64,000 nt of DNA from Clytia hemisphaerica. Lineage: Eukaryota; Cnidaria; Hydrozoa; Leptothecata; Clytiidae. Positions 1 to 11,011 of the stretch are shown here, in pieces (position 1 is the first letter of the stretch; every line of letters begins with the position of its first letter). Location of the stretch: positions 310,001-374,000 of the forward strand of contig CACVBU010000590.1 in NCBI GenBank assembly GCA_902728285.1, written 5' to 3'. The notes under the pieces were generated by a model. It saw only the letters and a list, made by a program, of their open reading frames with translations, had not been told where the DNA came from and ran no database searches. A program made the position numbers and the translations under genes.

Positions 1-372
1 GGACTGCTCCTACTAATCTATATCTTTGACTCTATGAAAAAACTAATGTAAAAGGTGTCTAGGAGTATTGTAAAATAAGTATTATTTGAGTCAACTTTGC
101 CTAACACATTTCTCATTTCTCTTCACCCTTGTCTCGATAATTTTTCAGCGAGAACTGGTGGAATTGATAAGCTGGGTTAAATACCGATTCGATGGAAATT
201 AAGTGGTTTCTCATTGACAATGTTGTATCCAGGACCACTTGCACTTTTAAAATTACATAACTGATGGACGTTGATAACAATACCTTTAAAGAGTGTTATC
301 AGAATTATAAAAAGTTAACTAAGGAACTGGAAACGAGTTTGTCTTATTGATATTTTCATTGTAGTTTTTATT

Positions 373-612
373 CCCGGGGGGAGGGGGTACTAGCAAGCTG
401 ACGGGGGGGGTGCCTCCCGAATTTCGAACTTTGGACCCTTACCGTAACTGAAAAGGAGTGGTTTTCCTATCTTTGTTTCCGACCCTTAGTGGGACTGAAA
501 TTTGATTTTCTGATTTTTCCGAACATTAGCGGGACTTTGGAAATCCAAAAAAGGTACCCTTAAGGGCGGCACATACCGTACCCTCTATTTGCCTAAGTAC
601 CCCCCCCCCGGG
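373..612. mobile_element. CCCGGGG-tipped MITE, copy 1 (hAT-like)
   Basis: Begins CCCGGGGGG..GGTACTAG and ends AAGTACCCCCCCCCGGG, so the two ends are inverted copies. It is flanked by TTTTTATT (365-372) and TTTTCATT (613-620), an 8-bp target duplication with one mismatch. The inside has no coding capacity and carries several words of the type ACCCTTA and GGGACT. 8-bp duplications are typical of hAT transposons, so this is inferred to be a non-autonomous hAT-like element. Confidence 0.75.
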
Positions 613-1369
613 TTTTCATTACAAATGTTGATAAAATTCCATTATTTTATTTTTGGGGATAATTTCATGTTGTTTGTAAGAGTTCAACAATTCAGTTTGT
701 CAACAGATGCACAGACAGGCAGATTAAACAAATCAAACATTTATAATACAATCTATGCTCCAATATTTGAATTACATTCTCTCCAAATAAAGCTAAATTT
801 TAAAATTACCAAAATACAATCTGCTCGAATATTTGATTTTTCAAAACATGTCAAAGTCATCCCTAAGACGGACAGGTAGGCTCGCTAAGAGTCTGAGAAA
901 AAAATTCATTTGCTCAAAAGTGGGGAGGCTGAAGTCTCCTCAGTCTCCCTGCATTCCGCCTGATAACCCTGTACATATGTTCTCTGATATAAGAGCAAAC
1001 TATATAAGAATATCTTAAGGCTTTGGATGTTCTTATTAAAAAACCTGAACATTTGGAATTTATATTAAACTTGTTGAAGAAAACCAAAGGTACTCAGTTA
1101 AGTCAACAAACATCAACAAGTGAGCAATCTCTGAATAATATGTCAATTCAACAGTATTAGAGGATAAATTCAAATAAGTGCTGTGTTTCGTTGTCATGAT
1201 ACTGTAGTTTATCTTTATATGTAAGAGAATTTACTTTTTAAGTTAAATTCTATATGGACTTTTTGCTGTTAGCAGTAGTGTGGTGGCAGGGGAAGCACAG
1301 GGCAACTGTCTCTACAGCGATCGATTTTTTTGGCCTTCTTATATTTTTATTTTGGAACCAACCTACATA
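613..1369. other. No gene recognised
   Basis: AT-rich sequence. Short open frames at 589-879 and 833-1018 have no recognisable motif or splice context and are treated as chance. The first 364 bases of the window likewise show nothing I can name. Confidence 0.5.
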
Positions 1370-1583
1370 CCGTAAGTTGGTCTAATGTCGACCTCCCTCT
1401 TATAATTTCGTCACCCTTTTTAAGAGAATAATAGGAAGGTCGGGATCGCTGATTGAAACTAATTTTCTTTGCTTAGCAATCAGTTGAGGAGTCCATCAGT
1501 GACTCCAACCTTCCTATTATTCCTATCCCTAAAGAGGGGTGTCGAATTTAGAAGAAGGATGTCGACATTAGACCAACTTGCGG
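1370..1583. mobile_element. MITE with CCGTAAGTTGGTC ends, copy 1
   Basis: The left end CCGTAAGTTGGTCTAATGTC and the right end (inverse complement of CCGCAAGTTGGTCTAATGTC) are inverted repeats flanked by TA on both sides (1368-1369, 1584-1585). Inside is a second, imperfect inverted pair around ..AGGAAGGTC../..CCTTCCTATTATTCC... The TA duplication fits the Tc1/mariner superfamily. A second copy lies at 19182-19398 and fragments at about 15900-15950, 16630-16685 and 20895-21020. Confidence 0.75.
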
Positions 1584-1840
1584 TATTTCGTATAAAACCA
1601 CCTCAACAAGTGATAAAAATTCGTCTCTGTTTTACGAAATTTGTGGACGTTAGATGGGCATTTCTTAAACGTTGTTAGTATCAGTTAAAGTGTTTCAGAT
1701 ATTTACAAAATTTCAAATTATAATGACTTTGATTGGAAAATAATTAGGTAATATTTTTAGTGTGTTTTTGTGATCTATCTCATCATTCACGTTTGACAAA
1801 ATAATTATTTACGGAATTCCTAGCCAGCACAACGTTTTCA

Positions 1841-2075
1841 CCCGGGGAGGGTACTAGGTTTGCGAATTTTGAATATTGGAAATTAAGCGTCTAAAATCAA
1901 GGAAAACAACAAAAACTTTGTGAATTTTTGGACTCTTTCCTAAACTTTAATCATTTTAGAGATAAATAGTTTTTTGTTTTTTTTGTAACCCTTGGAGGGA
2001 ATTTAAAGCAAAAAAGGCACCCTTAAGGGTGGCACATACCCGTACCTTCCATGAGCCTAAGTATCCCCCAGCGGG
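1841..2075. mobile_element. CCCGGGG-tipped MITE, diverged copy
   Basis: Starts CCCGGGGAGGGTACTAGG and ends with AAGTATCCCCCAGCGGG. It shares the internal words GGCACCCTTAAGGG and TGGCACATACC with the copy at 373-612. The flanking 8-mers (CGTTTTCA and TCTTCGTA) no longer match, so this copy is older or its edges have mutated. Confidence 0.6.
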
Positions 2076-2892
2076 TCTTCGTAAACTCCATCTTACCTTA
2101 TATAACATTATATGAACGATGAAAAAATGTTTGGTGCAAGCTGGAAACATTCCAGTTTGGAATTTCATGTAATGTATAAAACAGAAAACTCGTGAGCCCA
2201 TTTTAAAGGTTGAAACCTTTTCGTTTTGGAATAAATTACTGCTTTTTACAATGTGATGAAAAATCACATGTGGGTATGAACCAAATTCTCTTGGAGATAA
2301 TATACATAATTTCATTTGATGAAAATCCTAAATAAGTTTCTACTTTGATGTGTGGGAGAGAGGAAGTTATATACGAGAAACCCAAATTTAATATAAAGTT
2401 GTGACTTTTTGCTTTATCAGTTATGAAACTTTATTAATTTTGTGAGAGCTTTATCTTTGCTCTTGTGTCTAATTGAGATTGCTAGTTGTTTTGGGTGTAG
2501 AGCCATGGTATATTACCCCAGAAAGGTGGTGGTTGTCTGTCGTACATGGTTGTGTCGTGCACGAGCCTTCGATGATTCAAAGGCTTTTATAGGCCGAATT
2601 GAAATATTTACTTCGTCTAATGTTTCCCTTTTGAAAGGCACTCGTCGGTCTTAACGGTCATTAAACATTCGTGCCTCATTGAGGCGGCCTTGAGCTAGAA
2701 TGAATTTGCATCTTTGATTTTGGTATCATTGATGGCGAGGGTCAATATGTCATCATAATTTAAAAATGCCCATAATTTTTCTTTTACTTTTGAGTTAGAT
2801 TCTTAGATCCCCTATTACTTTTTTTCACTTTCATTTTTTCACATATTTTGGAGGTAATTCAATTTTTCTCACCTGCTAGTATCGTGTATTTT

Positions 2893-3004
2893 ATGGACCG
2901 GCCCGAAATTTCTCTGTTTGCTTTAATTAGCTTTTAGATAAAAAAACACATCAAAATCGGACCAATGTATTTCGGTTTAAATACGGGCCGATCTGTAAAA
3001 TAAC
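2893..3004. repeat. Inverted repeat, ATTTTATGGACCGGCCCG type
   Basis: ATTTTATGGACCGGCCCG on the left is mirrored by CGGGCCGATCTGTAAAATAA on the right. A related word, TATTTTACAGACCGGTATTTT, follows near 3110. This is probably a small MITE. The boundaries are approximate. Confidence 0.4.
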
Positions 3005-3271
3005 AAGCAGGCAGGGTCCATTGAAATTTTCACACTGTCGTAGATGGTAAATATCTATCACTGGCCAGGATCTTCAGTTGTTCTTGAGTTACAGCAGGTG
3101 GTTAACCTGTATTTTACAGACCGGTATTTTACGAACCAATCAGTTGATACGTGATTCTAGTTATATTATTGATTATCCGTTGATTATCCATATCTACAAC
3201 TGATCAAAATTTCAAGGTCATAACACTTGTTAATCTTGAGATTTAAGGGGCCTGGTCCTGGCTTCGCCTAG

Positions 3272-3570
3272 TACACGTCAAGTACTCTTAAGAAATTGCC
3301 AAAGTTGAGGGTGAAATATTCTTAACGTATTCTTACTTTTTTAACTTACAAACATAAAAAATGATCAATTTGAGAGTTTTGGATTTACATTTCTGCCTCA
3401 AAGTTTAAATTCAAGTCTAACAAAGGAAGCAGTTTTTTTCTGTTAGCCAAATACAAAATGACTGTATTCTTATCAAATTCTGTGAAACTCACCCTAGAGG
3501 GTATTCTTACGATTTGGCCAATTTCACCCTAATATTCTATAGGAGATATTCTTAAAAAAAAAAGCGTGTA
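3272..3570. mobile_element. TACACG-ended element rich in TTCTTAA words
   Basis: Left end TACACGTCAAGTACTCTTAAG, right end ATTCTTAAAAAAAAAAGCGTGTA. Inside, ATTCTTA words recur. This is one of about ten copies in the window whose ends resemble TACACGTTTTTTATAAGAA. No coding capacity is seen. Confidence 0.5.
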
Positions 3571-3605
3571 CTGTAAAAAAATAGGAAGATGCTCGAAGGG
3601 TTGAA

Positions 3606-3680
3606 CCCAGCTGGCACAAAACATTGTCTCAACTTGTGAACGTTAGATAAACGTTGAAACAACGTTATGTGCCAGCTGGG
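3606..3680. repeat. AACGTT hairpin bounded by CCCAGCTGG
   Basis: CCCAGCTGGCACAAAACATTG at the left and AACAACGTTATGTGCCAGCT at the right form a hairpin. The inside repeats AACGTT-type words. Related sequence occurs at 5590-5640 and 53263-53352. Confidence 0.55.
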
Positions 3681-4773
3681 AACTTACATAAGTGTTTTAT
3701 GGGCGTAAAATGGACATTCTTCGGATTTTTTATCAAAATTTTTTAAGTCTAATATATTTGAAACTGAAATCTTCAAACCCTAAATTATTATAATTACCAG
3801 TAAATTTTTTTCACAAATGACTGAAAATGTAAACCTTAGAAGAAAATATTTGAAATAGAATTGTGTAATATTTTGATAAGTATTTGTTTAAAAAAACTTC
3901 AAAGAAAATTTTCGCGACTGAATAGTGAAAGAACTTGAAACCATTACTCAACTTACGTGAAATAAAATATTTGTGATATAGTTTTCAATTTTCTTCATTT
4001 TCCAATTTAATGATGCCTGCCTGCTATGATCTGTAATTTAAGACCAGGTACTATAGCGTAACTTGATAAGTTTTTAATATGTAGTTATTTGAAGGTTTTA
4101 GTTGATTTTAGTTGATTCGCATGATTAACAGGAAATGTGTGAAAAAGTTACTTTATCAATCAATTCTGATTTGACTGGGTCACTGACTTATGGCTATTAG
4201 TTTTTTCAATGTCAAACTTGTTTCAACGTGCCTAGACAGATGCTATCAATTTTTTTTTAAACCCTTATACCATATATACTGGCTTTAAACTCTCTTCGGC
4301 AAAGAAACTATTTGTGAAATTTCTTCGGCTTCAGGCTTATTTCTTAGATTGTGATTTATGTCTCAGAATTTAAATTATAGCTTAGTCTAAAACATTCAAG
4401 ACCGCGTTGCTTTTTGCTTGAAAACGAAAACGAAAGCGACTGGGCTCTAAACTTTTATGTTTATTATTACGATCTACGCTTGAATTTGGTACAATTGTTT
4501 TGCTTTCGGCCAATGGCCACGCTAAAACCTCGTTTGATGTTTATCCCAAATCTGAAAGAAATGATCAAAGCAGTGCATAACCCTGGACAGAATCTCTTAC
4601 GAATCCCTTTAAATCTAGCATACGTACCAACACAGTGACATCAGAATCTGCTTGGAAATTAGAGAGTTTTAAACCTTCTAGTTTCTTTTCTCTTTAGACC
4701 TTCCATTTTTCATGGAAAAAAAGACCGGAAAAATCTTTACCGAAAACAATCATCGGTCAGTTCCATTGAATCA

Positions 4774-7700
4774 ATGATGATGTCATCACCGACACATCAC
4801 CGACATAACGCGTCAAGGAAAACGTTACTTGGACTATTCATTAGAGCATTATTTCCACGGTTACTCTTCTTAATACATGGCTTATTATGCGTTTATATAA
4901 TTGTTAAACAAGAGAATGATAATAAGTACTGGTATTTGACCATTTGTCTTGGATTATTGTTTTTGGAAGGCATCTTTAACGTGATTGTGAGACATGGTAA
5001 AGAATTCCATTGGTAAGAAATATATTAATTTCGATATTTTTGCCAGCTTGTACACAACTATATTTCCACGTTCCTCTAACTTAAGGGAGTGGTCAGAAAG
5101 TATCTACTAAGGTGGGGTGGAGGATATCTTTAAATATTCCAAATTCGCACCCCCCCCTTGATATCCTCAAAAAAAATTTCAAGCCCCCCCCCCCCCTAAC
5201 CAGTCAAATATTTTTGGTACCCCTCCCAATATAGACCAAATAAATTATTTTTTGACCTCTCAAAACGGATGATTTAAAGCTACAATGATAGATAATATCA
5301 GCTGCCAGAATCGTACCCACGAGTTTTCTGTTCGAAAACAGCTTAAAGGAGGCCTTAAAAAGTTCAACAGTAGTCAGAAAAAGGCCATAAAAACTGCAGG
5401 CGCCTTCACATTCTATTGGGAAAACTTTGTCCTTTTCGGTCAATTATTTTTGGGGGGTCAATCGCCCTACCTGCAACCACCGCCCCCCTACCGCGGTGGA
5501 TACGCCACTGTTGCTGGTACATTTGAAATCTATATTGATGAAATAAAATTTTGACCTCCCTAGTAGATACTTTCTGACCATTCCCTTATATGGGCGTTGT
5601 GAACATTAGATAAACGTTGAAACGACGTTGATTGTCAGCTTTTTTACGTGGATATCCCAGTAATCTAGGATTTCTAGACAGTTTTTCGATTGTTTGCGTG
5701 TGGTTTCGACTTAACTGAACATTGGAAAGAGCGGAGATTTGAATGGCCAGGAACCCCTGTACAGGAGGCTTTTTCGTCTCAAAAAAGTGCATAAGTCAGC
5801 AAAATTTCAAGAATATGTGCGATTTTGCTGTGTAAGGTCCATTTTTGTCTCAGAAACAAAAAACCTTGTTATGACCACTGTCAATCATGTTTGCTCTTTT
5901 TTCAGGTTTTGTCCCAGTGCTTTTCTATACTGTGCTGTCTTGATTGTCACTTTAACATTATTACGTGAAGCACAAATCAAATGCTTAGATGATAACATGA
6001 TATGTAATTCCAAAGTTGGTGATGCTCAAACCACATGTCTGGCAGAGAAGGCTTCTTGTGATTCTAAATTACCCGGTTCTGATTTCATCATCAACGTATG
6101 TAGTACTGAGATTTCTGTAAAAGCCCGAAGGGCTAGATGTCATGCTTTAAGCTCTTTCAAGCAAAAAAAAGTGAATAATGCAAAAAATATTGCTGCTATT
6201 GTATTGTTTTCAAAAACCCGCGAAGCTTCTTCGCTTGACCGCTGAAATTCTATTTTGATGTCAGGTGACTTAGGTAAGATTTCCTACTTAACCTCTGCAC
6301 ACTTTTCAGCCAAATATTCTCAAAAATAAATAAAGGGAGGGTCTCAAAAAAATTTTTTTGGGGAGACGTTTATTCGGGACCTTAGACTACCATCGTTTAG
6401 GTTGAGATTAAACTTCCCGGACTAAGATCTAAATCTTTCTTATCCATGCCGTTATTTTGTTTTAACATACGCTGCTTCTTATACTTTTTTCTATATTATT
6501 TCTAGTTCTTTAATGGCATGTCATTTTCCAAGCGTGCAGACATGATTGAACAAACTGGTCTTCTGGTTCTTATCGTTGGCAGGTGGCTTCTTCCTCAAGG
6601 TAATTAAGTTTTCTTACTCGAGAGCTTCACTATTTTATACATATCAACTGAACTTTAAACTGATGAACTGATGAACCTTAAAAAAGAAAAACTTTCTCTC
6701 TACGACGGTATCGGAAACACAAGTTTAGGAGCGCTCTTTTGAAATCCACGGTGCAAGTATTAAATCCTTATTTTTAGAAATTTTGTCTAAATTGAAATTT
6801 TAAAACCTTCCTAAAAGCACTTATTACGAATATTTTATTGGATTGTGAGAAAAGCTGTCTGTGACGACGTCTGACGTCTTTGTATAATAGACCCTTGTAG
6901 CACTGTGTTTATTTTATTACTACCGCGTCAAATGTTAATACTTCTGGAAGTCGTAGAATTCAAAAAACTTCAAACAAATTTTTCTGTCTGTTTTTTTTTC
7001 ACAGGGTCCATCTCCAAAGACCAATTTTGTCAAATCCTTCTCATTTACATCGGTACAGCAGCCGACATTGTCGAATTCAGTGAAATTTACAAAGATGATG
7101 ACGTCATCAATTTAGGTCCTGACACGGTAGACGTCTTACGTTCTTGTTGTTACGTATGGGCGTTCAGTGTTCTACAGTTTTCAATGACCATTGCTCTACC
7201 GGAAGACGGCTTGAAAGAAGAAGAAGAAGATGATGAAGAAGAAGAAAACCAATTCGAACAAATGAGTTATTTTCGAACGGCTAAATTACAAAATAAAGTT
7301 GCACCGATGTCATACATGCAATATAAATCAATGCTGCGCGAAGGCATGAATAATGGTAGCGATGAGGGTTTCCAACTAACTGCGCGCCGTAATCATCAAA
7401 ATACAAGGAGTGGAACTTTTCAAGAGAAATACCCGACTCTTGGTGTTGAGAATGCGGCAAATAAGTTCCGCTCAAAACCAGCTGGTTTAACACCACTAGC
7501 CTTGGCCTCGACAAGCCCTAGAGGAAAGAGTTCTGAATCGAACGGAGTTAATAACACTCAACAGTCTCAAAGTAATGGTTCTTTGAGTCAAAGGAGTCAG
7601 ACATGGTCTACACCAAGGCAAAAGAAGATCAGTCTTCCTCGTGGAGGTAGGGTACCTACAAACATAGGAAGCCCGCCACTAACAGAGCGGTCTATCGGCT

Positions 7701-8419
7701 CTCCTATGAGTGTTCGCTCCAAAAAGACAAGCGTTACTTCTAGACCAGCCATGAACGAGACGGCTCGACCAACTTCAAAAGGGAGCAGTACGGAATCCAC
7801 AAATAGCGAACCAAAGAACTTTAGTACTGGGTCCAAAAGTCCACCAATCAAAACTTGGGATCGTTTATTAGAGCGTATACCGTGGTCCAATAAACGAAAA
7901 AGGCGGGAAAATATGGATTTTCAAGGGCTACAACGGAAAGATTCGACAAAAGAGGATAATAGCCTTGGTATTGGTAAAAAAGAAGTCAAAGGTTGCTTTT
8001 ATAAATATTTAGACCTGATTGCTATCCTGCTCCCTGTTTGCATGCAGGACGGACCGTTTTTCATTTTACGTTTTGTACTAATTGCGCATTATAACGTTAT
8101 TACTGGAATGTTGCCGATTTTGTTGACTAAAAACGCTTTGGTGATTATAGTGAATATTTATCGAATCTTAATTCTGTATTGCTCCGAACCACCTAAAGAA
8201 CAAACTGAACTCGATGACCCAAGCACACGTGTACGTGCTGCAATGGATACAAATCAAAAATTGTCTAATCGAGCCTCACTACGTGCTAAGAGGGCCAGTA
8301 TAGCTGTTCAAGCCTTAACAAGAATGCAAACTCAACTTCTTGGTAGAGAAGATGCAAGTGTTTTAAGGCAAACGAGACAAGATGAAATTAATAGACAGTA
8401 TGATGACAGTCCAGCTTAA
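4774..8419 (+). CDS. TMEM26: TMEM26-family multi-pass membrane protein
   Basis: Coding exons: 4774-5012, 5906-6095, 6506-6599, 7005-8419, all with GT-AG borders and agreeing phases, giving 645 residues. Identity rests on the order of TMEM26 hallmarks: KEFHW/FCPSAFLY across the first splice (vertebrate YKWFSPAIFLY), then GRWLLPQG, then DQFCQILLIYIGTAADIVEF, then MQDGPFFILR. Hydrophobic spans lie near residues 27-44, 52-72, 81-100, 160-173, 183-195, 222-240, and three between about 510 and 570. Vertebrate TMEM26 is about 370 residues. The surplus here is a loop at about 245-505, opening with an acidic run (EEEEDDEEEEN) followed by Ser/Thr/Arg-rich, presumably cytosolic and disordered sequence. 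The biochemical role of the family is poorly defined. The start is the first of three ATGs, chosen because the first hydrophobic span follows it. An acceptor-like TTTCTTTTCTCTTTAG ends 76 bp upstream, so a 5' UTR intron is possible. Confidence 0.9.
5084..5586. mobile_element. MITE in TMEM26 intron 1
   Basis: AGGGAGTGGTCAGAAAGTAT at the left and ATACTTTCTGACCATTCCCT at the right are inverted copies, flanked by TA (5082-5083, 5587-5588). The inside has poly-C and poly-G tracts. Open frames inside it (5204-5443 minus, 5285-5554 plus) are not credible genes. Fits a TA-target (Tc1/mariner-type) MITE. Confidence 0.7.
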
Positions 8420-8421
8420 TA

Positions 8422-8618
8422 CACATTTTCAACCGTAGCCGCCAATCGCCGTGCGGGCATTTTTTTGTCCGATTTATTCCACTAAAACCGTCCCAGTCTT
8501 TTTTTCGCACCTATAGACAATAGAAAAATGTGTCAAAAAAAGATTGGATCGAGTTTAGGGGGGTAATTAAAAAACTAAGTGGCACGCGCCTGACCGCGTG
8601 ACTACGGTAGAAAAGGTG
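8422..8618. mobile_element. MITE with CACMTTTTCRACCGTAG ends, abutting the TMEM26 stop
   Basis: Left CACATTTTCAACCGTAG, right CTACGGTAGAAAAGGTG, flanked by TA (8420-8421 and 8619-8620). The flanking TA follows immediately after the TAA stop codon (8417-8419), so the element forms the proximal 3' UTR. The second copy, at 12828-13029, lies in the opposite orientation, as shown by the shared GTGGCACGCGCCTGACCGCG stretch. Confidence 0.75.
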
Positions 8619-8683
8619 TATAAAATGATCAGATGAGATGGAGTTTTTATAAGATACTTTAATAATTGGTAATCATTTGAAGT

Positions 8684-8689
8684 AATAAA
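8684..8689 (+). promoter_or_regulatory. Candidate poly(A) signal for TMEM26
   Basis: AATAAA, 265 bp after the TMEM26 stop and just beyond the MITE at 8422-8618. It is the first canonical hexamer I see downstream. Confidence 0.4.
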
Positions 8690-9439
8690 AATGACACGTT
8701 CCTTTAGAAAAAATAACAGAATTGTTTTATTACTGGTTAACAACCAACTAAATCAAATAAGAGCTTTTAAAAACTCCATCTCGTCCAAAAGAGAAAGCTA
8801 TGTTATTGGATTTTAAGAAATTTGCCCACGGGAATTCGCCCTCTAGGAAAGTTGCCTCCGGAATTTTAAATACCATGCTCAGTATGAGACAGGGATGATA
8901 ACACTTTTTTTCAATATAATGTTTAGGATTAAATTAAAGAATAAGTTTCTCAATTAGAGGTATATATTTTCTCTTTGGCATTTGTATGCTGAATCTCAAT
9001 GTTGGTCAAAATTAATGGGGGCAATTTTCCCGGGGAGGGAAATTTTCATAGGGGTCAATTCTAAGAGGAAGATCAGAAAGACCATAGGTTGAATTTCCAG
9101 GGGCAAATTTCCTGTCACCCTTTTCCCAATATCAAACGGCACTACATCACAAACAAAACTTTTGGTTGACCGGGATTGAGAAACCCTCCAGGGTGGGTTT
9201 ACACAGTTTGACCAACGCAAATTGAATATCTACATTTATTATATTGTTCGGCCATTTTGAAGAATTCTGCAAGAATCATCCCTTTTTATAGTTGTAGAGT
9301 TGTAAACAATAAAAGATATTCAATGCCCGTTAGCATTTAGCTGTGAGGTCTCTTGCATCCCCGGGCTTAGCTAATTCATTTCGTTTCAACTTGGTAAACA
9401 TTTGTCACTGAGACAGGGTTGTGTGGAGTAGCTTGTTAG

Positions 9440-9690
9440 GATTTTGGTGGATTTGGCCAAAATTTCGTCCCCAGTGGGGAAAATACCCTACAATTTCAGG
9501 CCCACTGGGAAATTGACATCGATTTCATCCCCATTTGAAATTCAATAGAAAGAATGGCACTCGAAAACCATCCTGCTGGAAATTTTGAACCTGGCAACAA
9601 TATAATTTATATCCCAGCGGTATTTCAATAGAGATTCATATCCTCACTGCGGGAGGAAGTGTTACCGGGGCTGTGAGACAGAGGTGTCTT
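9440..9690. mobile_element. Dispersed repeat with CCCCAGTGGGGAAA words, copy 1
   Basis: A roughly 250-bp non-coding repeat containing CCCCAGTGGGGAAA, GAAATTCAATAGAAA and an end ..GGGCTGTGAGACAGAGGTGT. An inverted relative lies at about 53425-53715, which shares the order of these words. Boundaries are approximate and no target duplication was resolved. Confidence 0.5.
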
Positions 9691-10262
9691 ATAAATACTC
9701 CCCGGAGGAGAAAAAGAAAACTAGTCTATAATAAATAAACACATATTGATAAAACTATTGTACAATTATTAAACTTTACATTTTAACTTAAAAACTGCGT
9801 TGTGTTTTGCGAATAAAGTATTACCAATAACACTGTAAATAAATTTAAAGAACAAAAATTATTTTAACTATTATATTTGTAGTTTTAGAAAAATGACAAA
9901 ATTTTGTAAATTCAATTCCATTATGGTATATTCTCTACTTTCCTTTAGTAGCAATGGCACCCCTGATTACATAATGTCGAAAAGATTAAAATTTTCATAT
10001 CAGGGGGGTTACTAGATCTGCAAAATATCATTAGTGCGGACAAAAGTAAGGGTCTTGAAGCCTTACCCTTACACTGTAAAGAAGATTTATCATTTTCTTG
10101 GAATTTGATATTAAGGCAAAAAAAAGATTTTGCCCGAAAAAATAGTTTTTCTCACTTTTTACGTCCTTCAGTAGACTTTCTCTCATTTCACCCCTTAACC
10201 GCCTAAGCAAAACCTTAAGTTAATACCGTTAGAAAGGGTGTTGAATTCTTAAGTTTAAGATA

Positions 10263-10886
10263 TTAACCCTTTAAGTGCCAGGGTCCTTTTTTCTAAGTTT
10301 TTTTAAAAAAATCGCTAGTTCAAACTTTAAGGGCTTATATCTCCTGATCTAGAAGGAATTAGAAGCTCGTATATAGCTCGTTGGATAGCTTAGAGTCTCT
10401 TCTTTTTTTTGGGCGCCTTCGGCGCCGCCCGATTTAGGAAGGGCGTGGTGGGCGGCGGCCAAGGGGGGGGGGGTAGGTTAGGGAATTAAAGCAGTCAGGC
10501 CCGCTGCGCGGACCTGACTGAACTGATGAAAAGGTGCCCAGTGGTAAAATTTCAAATCAATTCACTAGAAGACAGAATAAAGTAAAACAGGGCCAAATTT
10601 GGAGGTTCTTGGATCACTCGTTGACCAAAAATAGTCAAAAAACGGTCAGAATCTCAAAAAAGTGAATTTTTGTCAATTTTTTGCATTTTTTTGACTTTTT
10701 TGCTTAAAATTTCGCTGGAAAGACTCACTTTTGAATTTTTTTTTGCTTGACCATAAAGGACAATCTAATTCCTACGAGTTCGACCAAAAATAACGATTTC
10801 TAACTCAAACTGGGCATTACAGGAGGGCTTCGCCCTCCTATATAGCCCATGTCGTATATATACGACATCGGCACTTAAAGGGTTAA
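10263..10886 (-). mobile_element. TTAA-flanked hairpin-rich MITE, copy A (piggyBac-like)
   Basis: Bounded by TTAA, with ends CCCTTTAAGTGCC..GGCACTTAAAGGG. TTAA targets plus CCC..GGG tips are the signature of piggyBac transposons. Same family as copies at 26954-27577 and 27695-28324, but inverted. The inside carries four separate hairpins: AGGAGGGCTTCGCCCTCCT, GTCGTATATATACGAC, a GTCAGGCCCGC-loop stem near 10494-10522, and GGGCGCCTTCGGCGCC. No transposase is encoded. Confidence 0.8.
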
Positions 10887-11011
10887 ATGATTTTGCAATA
10901 CTTTGGTAACTTGAATTTTTGTAAAGCTAATGAGACGATTTGACCAGAGTCCAAAAAATACATTAAATTGCAACTAATTTCAACATTTCTTTAAAACTCT
11001 ATATCAAAAGT

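Noticed and set aside
2442-2654. 70-codon + strand frame beginning with a hydrophobic, signal-like stretch
   Set aside because: The remaining residues are Arg/Cys/Val-rich without domain pattern, there is no splice or poly(A) evidence, and it lies in repeat-rich DNA.
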